Shown piece after piece: positions 25,095 through 32,992 of a stretch of 64,000 nt of DNA. Every line of letters starts with the position of its first letter. Position 1 is the first letter of the stretch. The stretch is from Variovorax saccharolyticus (GTDB taxonomy: Bacteria; Pseudomonadota; Gammaproteobacteria; Burkholderiales; Burkholderiaceae_C), in contig NZ_JASZYT010000010.1 of assembly GCF_030316765.1 (NCBI RefSeq), positions 1-64,000 on the forward strand, read 5' to 3'. The notes beneath the pieces are model-generated. The model was not told where the DNA came from and ran no database searches. It was given only the letters and a program-made list of their open reading frames with translations. Both the position numbers and the translations under genes were made by a program.

Positions 25095-26069
25095 TTATCG
25101 GATGGGTTGAAAGAGCGCGGACTGCAGGGTGTCGACGCGACGCGGCAGCAGCTTCTCGGCGAAGAAGGCATCGGCGATGCGCTGCTGCTCGCCGAGGCCG
25201 GCGGGCACGACCCGGCGGACCTCGTAGCTGCGCCGCGCGTTGGCCTGTTCGACGGTGGCGACGTCGAGCCCCCACACCGGGGCCAGCAGTTCCGCGGCCT
25301 CCCGCGGGTTGCTCTTGACCCACTTGCCCGCCTTGTCGAGCGCGGCGTAGATCACGCGCAGCACATCCGGGCGCGACTGCGCGAACTTGGTCGAGGCGAG
25401 GTAGTAGCGCTGGTAGGAGGCGATGCCGGTACCGTCGGCAAGCACGCGCACGCCGGCCTGGCGCTGCGCCGCCGACAGGAACGGGTCCCAGATCACCCAG
25501 GCATCGATCGCCCCCTTCTCGAAGGCCGCGCGACCGTCCGCGGGCGTCAGGTAGGCGACCTCGATGTCCTTCAGCGGCACCCCGCCCTTGTCGAGCGCGG
25601 CCAGCAGCAGGTAGTGGCCTCCGGAGCCCTTGGCCACGCCGATCTTCTTGCCCTTGAGGTCACCGAGGGACTTGAGCGGCGAGTCGGCGCGCACCACGAT
25701 CGCTTGCGCGGTCGGCGAAGGCGCCTCCTGGGCCACGAAAGTGAGCTGCGCCCCTGCGGCCTGCGCGAACACCGGCACGGTGTCGGCGACATCGGCGCTG
25801 AAATCGAGGTTGTCGAGGTTGAGCGCCTCGAGCAGCGGCAGGCCGCTGGTGAACTCGTGCCAGGTCAGCTTCACGCCCAGCGGCGCGAGCTCGCGCTCGA
25901 GCGCGCCCTGCGCCTTGAGCACGGCGATCAGCGTGGACGACTTCTGATAACCGATGCGAACCGGCGCCTGGGTCTGGGCCACGGTGACCGTCGCGGCCAG
26001 CGCGATGCCGGCGGCCAGCAGCGTGCGCCGCAGGAGTCGGGAGAAGGGTCGGGTTGTCATGTCGTTCAT
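25095..26069 (-). CDS. SsuA-family aliphatic sulfonate substrate-binding protein
   Basis: A 324-residue receptor with signal peptide SRLLRRTLLAAGIALAATV. The mature part has VRIGYQKSSTLIAVLKAQG, WHEFTSGLPLLEALN, DFSADVADTVPVFAQ and AWVIWDPFLSAAQ, classic for SsuA. A second Met at 26060 is an alternative start. It follows the receptor at 26099 by 29 bases and is about 50% similar to it by eye, so the two are probably paralogues from a local duplication. Confidence 0.92.
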   Translation of the reverse strand: MNDMTTRPFSRLLRRTLLAAGIALAATVTVAQTQAPVRIGYQKSSTLIAVLKAQGALERELAPLGVKLTWHEFTSGLPLLEALNLDNLDFSADVADTVPVFAQAAGAQLTFVAQEAPSPTAQAIVVRADSPLKSLGDLKGKKIGVAKGSGGHYLLLAALDKGGVPLKDIEVAYLTPADGRAAFEKGAIDAWVIWDPFLSAAQRQAGVRVLADGTGIASYQRYYLASTKFAQSRPDVLRVIYAALDKAGKWVKSNPREAAELLAPVWGLDVATVEQANARRSYEVRRVVPAGLGEQQRIADAFFAEKLLPRRVDTLQSALFQPIR

Positions 26070-26098
26070 GCGCGTTGGACTCCGTCGGTGCCGGCCGC

Positions 26099-27139
26099 TC
26101 AGGGCTTGGCCACGACGACCGCGTCGCTGACCTTGATCGCCTTCGGGATCAGCTTCAGGTCGAAGAAGACATCCGCGATCTTCTGCTGGTCCGCCGCGAC
26201 CTCGGCCGTGATCGGCTTCACGTTGAACTCGTAGCGCTGCAGCGCGAGCTCGACCACGTCGATAGGCAGGCCCTGCAGCGGCGCGATCTGCTCGGCCGCC
26301 TGGCGCAGGTTCTTCTTGAGCCAGATGCCCTGGGCCACCGAGTCCTCGAACAGCGCCTCGATCACCTTCGGATGCTTCGTGACGAAACCGCGCTCGCCCA
26401 GGTAGTACTGGTAGTTGTTGACCACGCCGGGCGTGCCGTCGGCCAGGACACGGGCGCCGGTCGCCTTCTCGGCAGCGGCCTGGAACGGATCCCAGATGAC
26501 CCAGGCATCGACGTTCTTGCTCTCGAATGCGGCGCGGCCGTCGGCCGGAGCGAGGTAGACGGGCTGGATGTCGCTGAACTTGAGGCCGTTCTTCTCGAGC
26601 TGCTTCACCAGCAGGTAGTGCACGTTGCTGCCCTTGTTGAGCGCCACCTTCTTGCCCTTGAGGTCGGCGACCGAGCGGATCGGCGAATCCTTCGTGACCA
26701 GGATCGCCTCGGCCCTCGGCGCCGCCGGATCGTGGCCGAAGTAGACGAACTTCGCGCCCGCGGCCTGGGCGAAGATCGGCGGCGCCTCACCCACGTAGCC
26801 GACGTCGACGGCGCCGACGTTGAGGCCCTCGAGCAGTTGCGGGCCGGCCGGAAACTCGACCCACTTCACGCCGAAGCCGAGCGGCTGCAGCTTCTTCTCC
26901 AGGCTGCCTTGCGCCTTCTGCAGCACGAACAGGCTCGCCGACTTCTGGTAGCCGATGCGCAGTTCTCCCTTGGGCGCCTGTGCATGCGCCGAGGTGGCGG
27001 CCAGGAAGCCGGTGATGAGCGCGATGGCGCAGACCACGAGCGTACTGAGCGCGATGTCGCGCAGGATCTGCCAGATGGAGCCATCCGGGGAGTCAGGCTT
27101 GAAGTCTTTGGTGGAAGCGTGTGGCATGGAAGAGCTCAT
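26099..27139 (-). CDS. SsuA-family aliphatic sulfonate substrate-binding protein with long N-terminus
   Basis: A 346-residue receptor. Its signal sequence is preceded by about 30 polar residues (MSSSMPHASTKDFK and on), unusual for a Sec substrate; the hydrophobic stretch ALSTLVVCAIALITGFLAA ends at AHA. The mature part has LRIGYQKSASLFVLQKAQGS, DVGYVGEAPPIFAQ and DAWVIWDPFQAAAEK. An internal Met at 27127 is possible. The 93 bases upstream, before the DoxX gene, contain TGGCTATATGCAACTGAC and are the likely promoter region of the long operon. Confidence 0.9.
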   Translation of the reverse strand: MSSSMPHASTKDFKPDSPDGSIWQILRDIALSTLVVCAIALITGFLAATSAHAQAPKGELRIGYQKSASLFVLQKAQGSLEKKLQPLGFGVKWVEFPAGPQLLEGLNVGAVDVGYVGEAPPIFAQAAGAKFVYFGHDPAAPRAEAILVTKDSPIRSVADLKGKKVALNKGSNVHYLLVKQLEKNGLKFSDIQPVYLAPADGRAAFESKNVDAWVIWDPFQAAAEKATGARVLADGTPGVVNNYQYYLGERGFVTKHPKVIEALFEDSVAQGIWLKKNLRQAAEQIAPLQGLPIDVVELALQRYEFNVKPITAEVAADQQKIADVFFDLKLIPKAIKVSDAVVVAKP

Positions 27140-27232
27140 GGAGTCGTCAGGAAAAAGCGATCGCGATTGTCCGAAGCGCCGGCGCGAAGTGGAACGACCG
27201 TTAAGTCAGTTGCATATAGCCAAATCAACCGA

Positions 27233-27667
27233 CTACGCCGCCGCGGGCGAAGGCGCCGTGGCCGAGCCCCTGGTGCGCAGCGCGTCGACGCTCCACGGAC
27301 CGGCACCCGCCGCGGCGATGTACAGGAACACGAACGAGAACAGCACCGCGGCCTCGCCCTGGTTCAGGAACGGGACCAGCACGAAGCCCTTGGTCGCATG
27401 GCCGAGGAAGTAGGCGAAGGCCAGCAGGCCCGAGAGGACGAACGCGGTCGGCCGCGTGAACAAGCCGATCAGCAGCAGCACGCCGCCCACCAGTTCGAGG
27501 ATGCCGGCGACGCCGAGCAGCGAGAAGATCTGGAGGTTGTCGAAGAAGGCCACGCGAGGAAAGCCGAGCAGCTTGGCCGAGCCATGCTGGATCAGCAGGA
27601 AGGCCGAGACGATGCGCAGCACGGACAGCAGGCGGGGTGCGAGGACTTCGGGATTGCGAAAGGACAT
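27233..27667 (-). CDS. DoxX-family membrane protein
   Basis: A 144-residue protein with four hydrophobic helices. The first contains LRIVSAFLLIQHGSAKLLGFP, the second LGVAGILELVGGVLLLIGLF, then LSGLLAFAYFLGHA and AVLFSFVFLYIAAAG. This is the DoxX/SURF4-like fold. Some members (DoxD/DoxA) are thiosulfate:quinone oxidoreductase subunits and others work with thiol-stress systems, and both fit a sulfur region. The upstream DNA contains the CGGAA-N21-CGTTCGTT element shared with the peroxiredoxin and thioredoxin-like genes. Confidence 0.88.
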   Translation of the reverse strand: MSFRNPEVLAPRLLSVLRIVSAFLLIQHGSAKLLGFPRVAFFDNLQIFSLLGVAGILELVGGVLLLIGLFTRPTAFVLSGLLAFAYFLGHATKGFVLVPFLNQGEAAVLFSFVFLYIAAAGAGPWSVDALRTRGSATAPSPAAA

Positions 27668-27732
27668 GGTGAGCCGATCAATGAAGAAGGAGTGGATGCC
27701 GGCGAATTCTGCGCACGCGCAGCGGGCCCGCC

Positions 27733-27767
27733 AACGAACGAATGCGAGTTTGCAGATGCGCTTTCCG
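27733..27767 (-). promoter_or_regulatory. Bipartite CGGAAA-N21-CGTTCGTT element upstream of the DoxX gene
   Basis: On the minus strand CGGAAA (plus 27762-27767) is followed after 21 bases by CGTTCGTT (plus 27733-27740), about 65 bases before the DoxX start. The same two parts, nearly the same distance apart, precede the peroxiredoxin and thioredoxin-like genes. The order resembles an extracytoplasmic-function sigma-factor promoter, though the spacing is longer than usual. Confidence 0.4.
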
Positions 27768-27867
27768 TTGGGGCCGCGCGTGCGGGACGGGCTCGGACAG
27801 GCAAGGCATAAGCTTCGAGGAAATCCGTCTTTGGCGGCATCGATGGCCATCGCGTACAAGTGCAGCC

Positions 27868-29223
27868 ATGTCCTCGAACCGCCAACTCAAGCTCGGCGCC
27901 TTCATGCGCCCCGTCAGCATCCACACCGGCGCCTGGCGCTACCCGGGCGCCTTCGCCGACGCCAACTTCAACTTCGCCCACCTCAGGCGCTTCGCCCAGA
28001 CGCTGGAGCGCGCGCGCTTCGACGCCTTCTTCATGGCCGACCACCTCGCGGTGCTCAACATGCCGATGGAGGCGCTCCAGCGCAGCCACACCGTGAGCTC
28101 GTTCGAGCCCTTCACGCTGCTGTCGGCGCTGAGCCAGGCCACCGAGCGCATCGGCCTGGTGGCGACCGCCTCGACCACCTTCGACGAGCCCTTCCACGTG
28201 GCGCGCCGCTTCGCCTCGCTCGATCACCTGAGCAATGGCCGCGCCGGCTGGAACATCGTCACCACCTCCAACCCCGATGCCGCGCTCAACTTCGGCCTCG
28301 AACACCACATGGCGCACGACGAGCGCTATGCGCGGGCGCGCGAGTTCCACGACGTGGTGACCGGGCTCTGGGACAGCTGGGCCGACGACGCCTTCGTCCG
28401 CGACGCCGCGAGCGGCCGCTACTTCGATCCGGCGCGCCTGCACACGCTGGCCCACAAGGGGCCGTACTTCTCGGTGCGCGGCCCGCTGCACATCGCGCGG
28501 CCGGTGCAGGGCTGGCCGGTGATCGTGCAGGCCGGTGCCTCCGAGCCCGGGAGGCAGCTCGCGGCCGAGACGGCCGAGCTCATCTTCGCCGCGCACGGCA
28601 CGCTCGACGAGGGCCGCAGCTTCTATGCCGACGTCAAGGGCCGGCTCGCGGCGCTGGGCCGCGAGCGCGATCACCTCAAGATCCTGCCGGCGGCCTTCGT
28701 GGTGGTCGGCGACACGGTCGAGGAGGCGCGCGCCATCCGCGCGCGGCTCGACAGCCTGGTGCACTGGGAGAGCGCGATCGCATCGCTGTCGATCTCGCTC
28801 GGCGTCGATGCATCGAAGTTCGACCCCGACCGGCCGCTGCCCGCGGTGCCCGACACCAACGCGAGCAAGAGCAGCCAGCAGCGCGTGATCGCGCTGGCCG
28901 AGCGCGAGGGCTTCACGGTGCGCGAGCTGGCGCAGCGCCTCGGCGGCTACGGCGGCCTGGCCTTCGTCGGCACTGCGCAGACCATCGCCGACGAAATGCA
29001 GGAGTGGCTGGACAGCGAGGGCTCCGACGGCTTCAACATCATGTTCCCGTGGCTGCCGGGCGGGCTCGACGCCTTCGCCGACAAGGTGGTGCCCGAGCTG
29101 CAGCGGCGCGGGATCTTCCGGCGCGAGTACGAGGGCGCCACCTTGCGCGAGAACCTCGGCCTGCCGCGCCCCGCCAACCGCTACTTCCCGGGCCCGACGG
29201 CTAGCGGTTCGGCTGCGGCGTGA
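27868..29223 (+). CDS. LLM-class FMNH2-dependent monooxygenase
   Basis: A 451-residue paralogue of the genes at 250 and 17587. Segments LKLGAFMRPVSIHTGAWR, FFMADHLAV, GRAGWNIVTT, LWDSWADDAFV, VQAGASEPGRQ and EGATLRENLGLPRP place it in the NtaA/SnaA/DszA flavin monooxygenase family. The start at 27868 fits homology, and the frame upstream is not family-like. It runs convergent to and overlaps the peroxiredoxin gene by 23 bases. A CATAAGC element occurs 56-60 bases upstream. Confidence 0.9.
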   Translation: MSSNRQLKLGAFMRPVSIHTGAWRYPGAFADANFNFAHLRRFAQTLERARFDAFFMADHLAVLNMPMEALQRSHTVSSFEPFTLLSALSQATERIGLVATASTTFDEPFHVARRFASLDHLSNGRAGWNIVTTSNPDAALNFGLEHHMAHDERYARAREFHDVVTGLWDSWADDAFVRDAASGRYFDPARLHTLAHKGPYFSVRGPLHIARPVQGWPVIVQAGASEPGRQLAAETAELIFAAHGTLDEGRSFYADVKGRLAALGRERDHLKILPAAFVVVGDTVEEARAIRARLDSLVHWESAIASLSISLGVDASKFDPDRPLPAVPDTNASKSSQQRVIALAEREGFTVRELAQRLGGYGGLAFVGTAQTIADEMQEWLDSEGSDGFNIMFPWLPGGLDAFADKVVPELQRRGIFRREYEGATLRENLGLPRPANRYFPGPTASGSAAA

Positions 29224-29842
29224 TGCGCAGGTAGGGCCGGATCGCCTTGAAGCCCTTCGGAAAGCGCTCGGCCAGCTCGGCCGGGTCCTGCAGGCTCGGG
29301 AGGATCACGACGTCGTCGCCGTCCTTCCAGTTCACCGGTGTCGCCACCTTGTGGCTGTCGGTCAGCTGCAGCGAGTCGATCACGCGCAGGATCTCGTCGA
29401 AGTTGCGCCCGGTGCTCGCCGGATAGGTGATGGTGGTGCGGATCACCTTCTTCGGATCGATCACGAAGACGCTGCGCACGGTGGCCGTGGTCGAGGCGTT
29501 CGGGTGGATCAGGTCGTAGAGGTCGGCCACCTTGCGGTCGGGGTCGGCCAGGATCGGAAAGTCGACCGTGGTGTTCTGCGTCTCGTTGATGTCGCCGATC
29601 CATTGCTTGTGCTTGTCCACCGGATCGATGCTGACCGCGATCGGCTTCACGCCGCGCTTGGCGAACTCGCCCGACAAGGCCGCGGTCTTGCCGAGTTCGG
29701 TGGTGCACACGGGCGTGAAATCGGCGGGATGCGAGAACAGCACCACCCACGAGTCGCCGGCCCATCGGTAGAAGTCGATCTCGCCTTCGCTGGAGTCCTG
29801 GGTGAAATTGGGGGCGGTGTCGCCGAGTCGCAGGGTGGCCAT
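29201..29842 (-). CDS. 1-Cys peroxiredoxin (Prx6 type)
   Basis: A 213-residue peroxidase that reduces H2O2 and organic peroxides. The peroxidatic Cys46 is in FTPVCTTELG, and the C-terminal domain (from about residue 150, VNWKDGDDVVILPSLQDPAE) is the Prx6 extension; no resolving Cys is present, as expected for the 1-Cys type. The ATG at 29842 has AGGAAA 5 bases upstream. It ends inside the convergent monooxygenase gene. Protection against peroxide from uncoupled flavin monooxygenases is a reasonable role. Confidence 0.95.
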   Translation of the reverse strand: MATLRLGDTAPNFTQDSSEGEIDFYRWAGDSWVVLFSHPADFTPVCTTELGKTAALSGEFAKRGVKPIAVSIDPVDKHKQWIGDINETQNTTVDFPILADPDRKVADLYDLIHPNASTTATVRSVFVIDPKKVIRTTITYPASTGRNFDEILRVIDSLQLTDSHKVATPVNWKDGDDVVILPSLQDPAELAERFPKGFKAIRPYLRITPQPNR

Positions 29843-29897
29843 GGAATTTCCTGGGTGATGAAAGCCTGCGATTGTCGAAAGACATGGTTCGAACGCC

Positions 29898-29932
29898 AAC
29901 GAACGACTTGTTCTTTCGATATGGAGATTCCG
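29898..29932 (-). promoter_or_regulatory. Bipartite CGGAAT-N21-CGTTCGTT element upstream of the peroxiredoxin gene
   Basis: Minus-strand CGGAAT (plus 29927-29932) and CGTTCGTT (plus 29898-29905) are 21 bases apart, about 57 bases before the peroxiredoxin start. The right part continues GGCG as in the DoxX copy, giving a shared 13-base CGCCAACGAACGA on the plus strand. It lies in the divergent spacer to the cysB-like gene. Confidence 0.4.
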
Positions 29933-30058
29933 CATGGAAGCGAGGCCTCAGATGATTCCCTTATTTGGAAGCAACGAATCGGTAGTTCGCGGCTTGAAGC
30001 CGCGCCAGCAGAATCGGCCCCCGAGCGCTGACCCTCGGCGCTCCATTTTCCCGGCTTC

Positions 30059-31069
30059 ATGAATTTCCAACAATTGCGCTCCGTTCGCGAGGCCGTTCGC
30101 TGCGGCTTCAATCTCACCGAGGCAGCCCAGGTGCTGCACACTTCGCAGCCGGGCGTCAGTCGACAGATTCGCGAACTGGAGGACGAGCTCGGCATCGCCC
30201 TGTTCGCGCGGCTGGGCAAGCGGCTGACCGGACTGACGGCACCGGGCGACCATCTGCTGCCGATCATCGAGCGCGTGCTGCTCGAGAGCCGGAACCTGCG
30301 CCAGGCCGGCCAGGAGTTCCTCGCGCAGGAGGAAGGCTACCTGTCGATCGCCGCGACCCACTCGCAGGCCCGGTACGCATTGCCGGTGGCGGTGCAGGAG
30401 TTTCGCCGCCGCTTCCCCAACGTGCGGCTGCATCTGCACCAGGGTTCGCCCAAGCAGATCGCACAGATGCTGCTCGAGGGAGAGGCCGACGTCGGCATCG
30501 CGACCGAGGCCTTGAGCGACTATCCGCAACTCGTCGCCCTGCCCTGCTACCGCTGGACCCATTCGTTGATCGCCCCCCCGGGCCATGCCCTGCTCGAAGG
30601 TCCCCTGACCATCGAGCGCCTGGCCGCCTACCCGCTGGTCACCTACGACAGCGGCTTCACGGGCCGCACGCGCATCGACCTGGCTTTTGCCGCGGCCGGG
30701 CTGAAGCCCGACCTGGCGATCACCGCGATGGATGCCGACGTCATCAAGACCTATGTCGAGCTCGGCATCGGCGTCGGCATCGTCGCCAACGTCGCCTTCG
30801 AGGCCGAGCGCGACACGCGCTTGCGCGCGGTCGACGCCGGACACCTGTTCGGCATCAACCAGACCAAGCTCGCGGTGCGCCGCGGCGTCTATCTGCGCGC
30901 CTACGTCTATGCCTTCATCGAAGCCTTCGCGCCGACCCTGACGCGCGCCGCGGTGGACGAAGAGCTCGGCGGCAGCGCGGCCGAGGAGCCCGAAGCGCTG
31001 CCCGCGGCGGCGTTGGCGCAGTTGCTGGCGCAGGCCCCGAACGCAGCGATCGCACCCCAGACACGATGA
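30059..31069 (+). CDS. CysB-type LysR regulator of sulfur assimilation
   Basis: A 336-residue LysR regulator of the CysB/Cbl branch. It shows the N-terminal HTH (MNFQQLRSVREAVRCGFNLT, then EAAQVLHTSQPGVSRQIRELEDELG), the ATHSQARYALP segment of the effector site, and QMLLEGEADVGIATEAL. CysB-type proteins sense O-acetylserine and activate sulfur-starvation genes, so this is the obvious regulator for the island. The C-terminus carries an extra Ala/Glu-rich tail of about 35 residues. It is divergent from the peroxiredoxin gene (216-base gap) and overlaps the next gene by 4 bases. Confidence 0.93.
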   Translation: MNFQQLRSVREAVRCGFNLTEAAQVLHTSQPGVSRQIRELEDELGIALFARLGKRLTGLTAPGDHLLPIIERVLLESRNLRQAGQEFLAQEEGYLSIAATHSQARYALPVAVQEFRRRFPNVRLHLHQGSPKQIAQMLLEGEADVGIATEALSDYPQLVALPCYRWTHSLIAPPGHALLEGPLTIERLAAYPLVTYDSGFTGRTRIDLAFAAAGLKPDLAITAMDADVIKTYVELGIGVGIVANVAFEAERDTRLRAVDAGHLFGINQTKLAVRRGVYLRAYVYAFIEAFAPTLTRAAVDEELGGSAAEEPEALPAAALAQLLAQAPNAAIAPQTR

Positions 31070-32286
31070 CACTTCCAGCCACTCCATCCTCCGCCGCGCT
31101 CGCCCGGCGATTCCGCCCCATCTTCGATCGCATCGCCGAGGGCGCGCTGCAGCGCGAGAACGACCGCGCACTGGCCTACGAGGCGGTCGGCTGGCTGCGG
31201 CAAGCAGGCTTCGGCGCCTTGCGGGTGCCGGTCGCGGCCGGCGGTCTTGGCGCCTCGGTCGAGCAGTTCTTCGATCTGCTGGTGGAGCTCGGCGAGGCCG
31301 ACTCAAACTTGCCGCAGGTGCTGCGCGCGCATTTCGGCTTCATCGAGCGGCTCTTCGCCGAAGTCGATCCCGGCCTTCATGGGCCCTGGTTGCGCCGCGC
31401 GGTCGACGGTTCGATCTTCGGCAACGCCACGACCGAACTGGGCCATGGCGCGCTCGGCACGCTGCAGACCACGCTGCGCCGCGAAGGCAGCGACTGGCTG
31501 CTCGAGGGCGACAAGTTCTACAGCACCGGCACGCTCTACGCCGACTGGATCGGCGTCGCCGCCCAGCGCGTGGCGGACGACGGCGCCGGCGAGCGCGTGC
31601 TGGTGCTGGTGCCCGCCGACGCCGTGGGCGTCGAGCGGCTGGACGACTGGCGCGGCTTCGGCCAGCGCCTGAGCGCCTCCGGCACGACCCGCTTTCGCGG
31701 CGTGCGCGTCGACCCGGCCCACGTGCTGCCCAGCGCACGCGTCGGGCCGACGCCGATGACCGCCTTCTTCCAGCTGGTGCATCTGGCGACGCTGGCCGGG
31801 ATCGCGCGCGCCATCGAGCGCGATGCCGTCGCCTTCGTGCAGGCCCGCAAGCGGGTCTACAGCCACGGCAGCGGGAACACGCCGCGCGAAGACCCGCTGG
31901 TGCAGCAGCTCATCGGCCAGCTCGCCAGCGCCGCCTTCTGCGCCTCGGCCACGGTGCGGGCCGTGGCGGCGGGCCTGGGCGACATCGACCGGCTGCGCGC
32001 GGCCGGCGAACCGGTCCCGGAGCAGACGCTGATCGATGTCGAACTGCGGATGGCCAAGGCCCAGGTCGTGATCGGCGACGCGGTGCTGCAATCGGCGACC
32101 CGGCTGTTCGATGTCGGTGGCGCCTCCGCTCTCCAGGAGGACCTGCGGCTCGACCGCCACTGGCGCAACGCCCGCACCCTGGCCTCGCACAACCCGGTCA
32201 TCTACAAGGCACGCGTGGTCGGCGACCATGCGCTCAACGGCATCGACCCGACCTTCTACTGGACCGTGGGCGCGAACGCTTCCTGA
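31066..32286 (+). CDS. Acyl-CoA-dehydrogenase-fold flavoprotein monooxygenase (SfnB/DszC-like)
   Basis: A 406-residue protein with the acyl-CoA dehydrogenase fold: FGALRVPVAAGGLGASVEQF, the beta-domain WLLEGDKFYSTGT and the helical C-terminus with LFDVGGASALQEDLRLDRHWRNARTL, which continues SHNPVIYKARVVGDHALNG. The RHWRNARTL pattern is characteristic of DszC/SfnB/SfaB-type FMNH2-dependent oxygenases rather than true dehydrogenases. Likely chemistry is oxidation of a sulfur or nitrogen centre with FMNH2 and O2. Translational coupling to the cysB-like gene ties it to sulfur starvation. Confidence 0.85.
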   Translation: MTLPATPSSAALARRFRPIFDRIAEGALQRENDRALAYEAVGWLRQAGFGALRVPVAAGGLGASVEQFFDLLVELGEADSNLPQVLRAHFGFIERLFAEVDPGLHGPWLRRAVDGSIFGNATTELGHGALGTLQTTLRREGSDWLLEGDKFYSTGTLYADWIGVAAQRVADDGAGERVLVLVPADAVGVERLDDWRGFGQRLSASGTTRFRGVRVDPAHVLPSARVGPTPMTAFFQLVHLATLAGIARAIERDAVAFVQARKRVYSHGSGNTPREDPLVQQLIGQLASAAFCASATVRAVAAGLGDIDRLRAAGEPVPEQTLIDVELRMAKAQVVIGDAVLQSATRLFDVGGASALQEDLRLDRHWRNARTLASHNPVIYKARVVGDHALNGIDPTFYWTVGANAS

Positions 32287-32300
32287 TCCGCTCGCCCCCG

Positions 32301-32879
32301 TCAGGCGAGCGCGAGCGTCGGCACGGCATGCGCGCGCTCGCCGCGCGGCCGCAGCACGGGCACCGCGCGTTCGATCGCCAGGGCGATGCGCGCGCGCAGC
32401 GCCTCGCTGGTGATGCGGTAGTTGTCGAACTCCTTGTCGGTCGCATAGACGCCGATCGGCAACGTGTGCGCCTGGAAGAAGCTGAACAGGGGCCGCAGCT
32501 GGTGATCGATCGCGAGCGCATGGCGGTCACTGCCGCCGGTGGCGGCGAGCAGCACCGGCACGTCGATCAGCGACTCGTGGTGCACGAAATCGAACAGGTG
32601 CTTGAACAGACCGGTGTACGAACCGCGATAGATCGGGCTCGCCACCAGCAGCAGGTCGGCCGTCTCGATGTCGCGCAGGACCGCTTCCACCTCGCGCGGC
32701 AGCTGCGCGCGCTGCAGCACGCTGCCGAACTTCGGGACCAGCTCGCCGAGCTCGATCAGGCGGGTCTTGGCGGGCACCGCGTCGTTCAATCCCTCGAGCA
32801 GCTGCTCGACCAGCGCGAGGGTGCGGGAGGGACGCTGGAGGCCGCCGGAAACGGCGACGATCTTGAGTGTTTTGGCCAT
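32301..32879 (-). CDS. NAD(P)H-dependent FMN reductase (MsuE/SsuE type)
   Basis: A 192-residue flavodoxin-fold reductase. Visible are KIVAVSGGLQRPSRTLALVEQLL at the N-terminus, ADLLLVASPIYRGSYTGLFKHLFDFV and the ATGGSDRHALAIDHQLRPLFSFF segment, which match MsuE closely. It supplies reduced FMN to two-component monooxygenases, and four candidates for such an enzyme lie in this window (250, 17587, 27868, 31066). The start at 32879 leaves the family N-terminus intact. It is convergent with the SfnB/DszC-like gene (14-base gap). Confidence 0.92.
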   Translation of the reverse strand: MAKTLKIVAVSGGLQRPSRTLALVEQLLEGLNDAVPAKTRLIELGELVPKFGSVLQRAQLPREVEAVLRDIETADLLLVASPIYRGSYTGLFKHLFDFVHHESLIDVPVLLAATGGSDRHALAIDHQLRPLFSFFQAHTLPIGVYATDKEFDNYRITSEALRARIALAIERAVPVLRPRGERAHAVPTLALA

Positions 32880-32992
32880 GTCTTGAACTCGATTGAAAAG
32901 GGGTCCCTGCCGGGCCTTCAGACTGCGCGGCGGGGAGAGTTGCAACTGTGCCGCCGCCGGGCGCTCCCCGGCGGGGTCCGGCTAGAAGCTTT

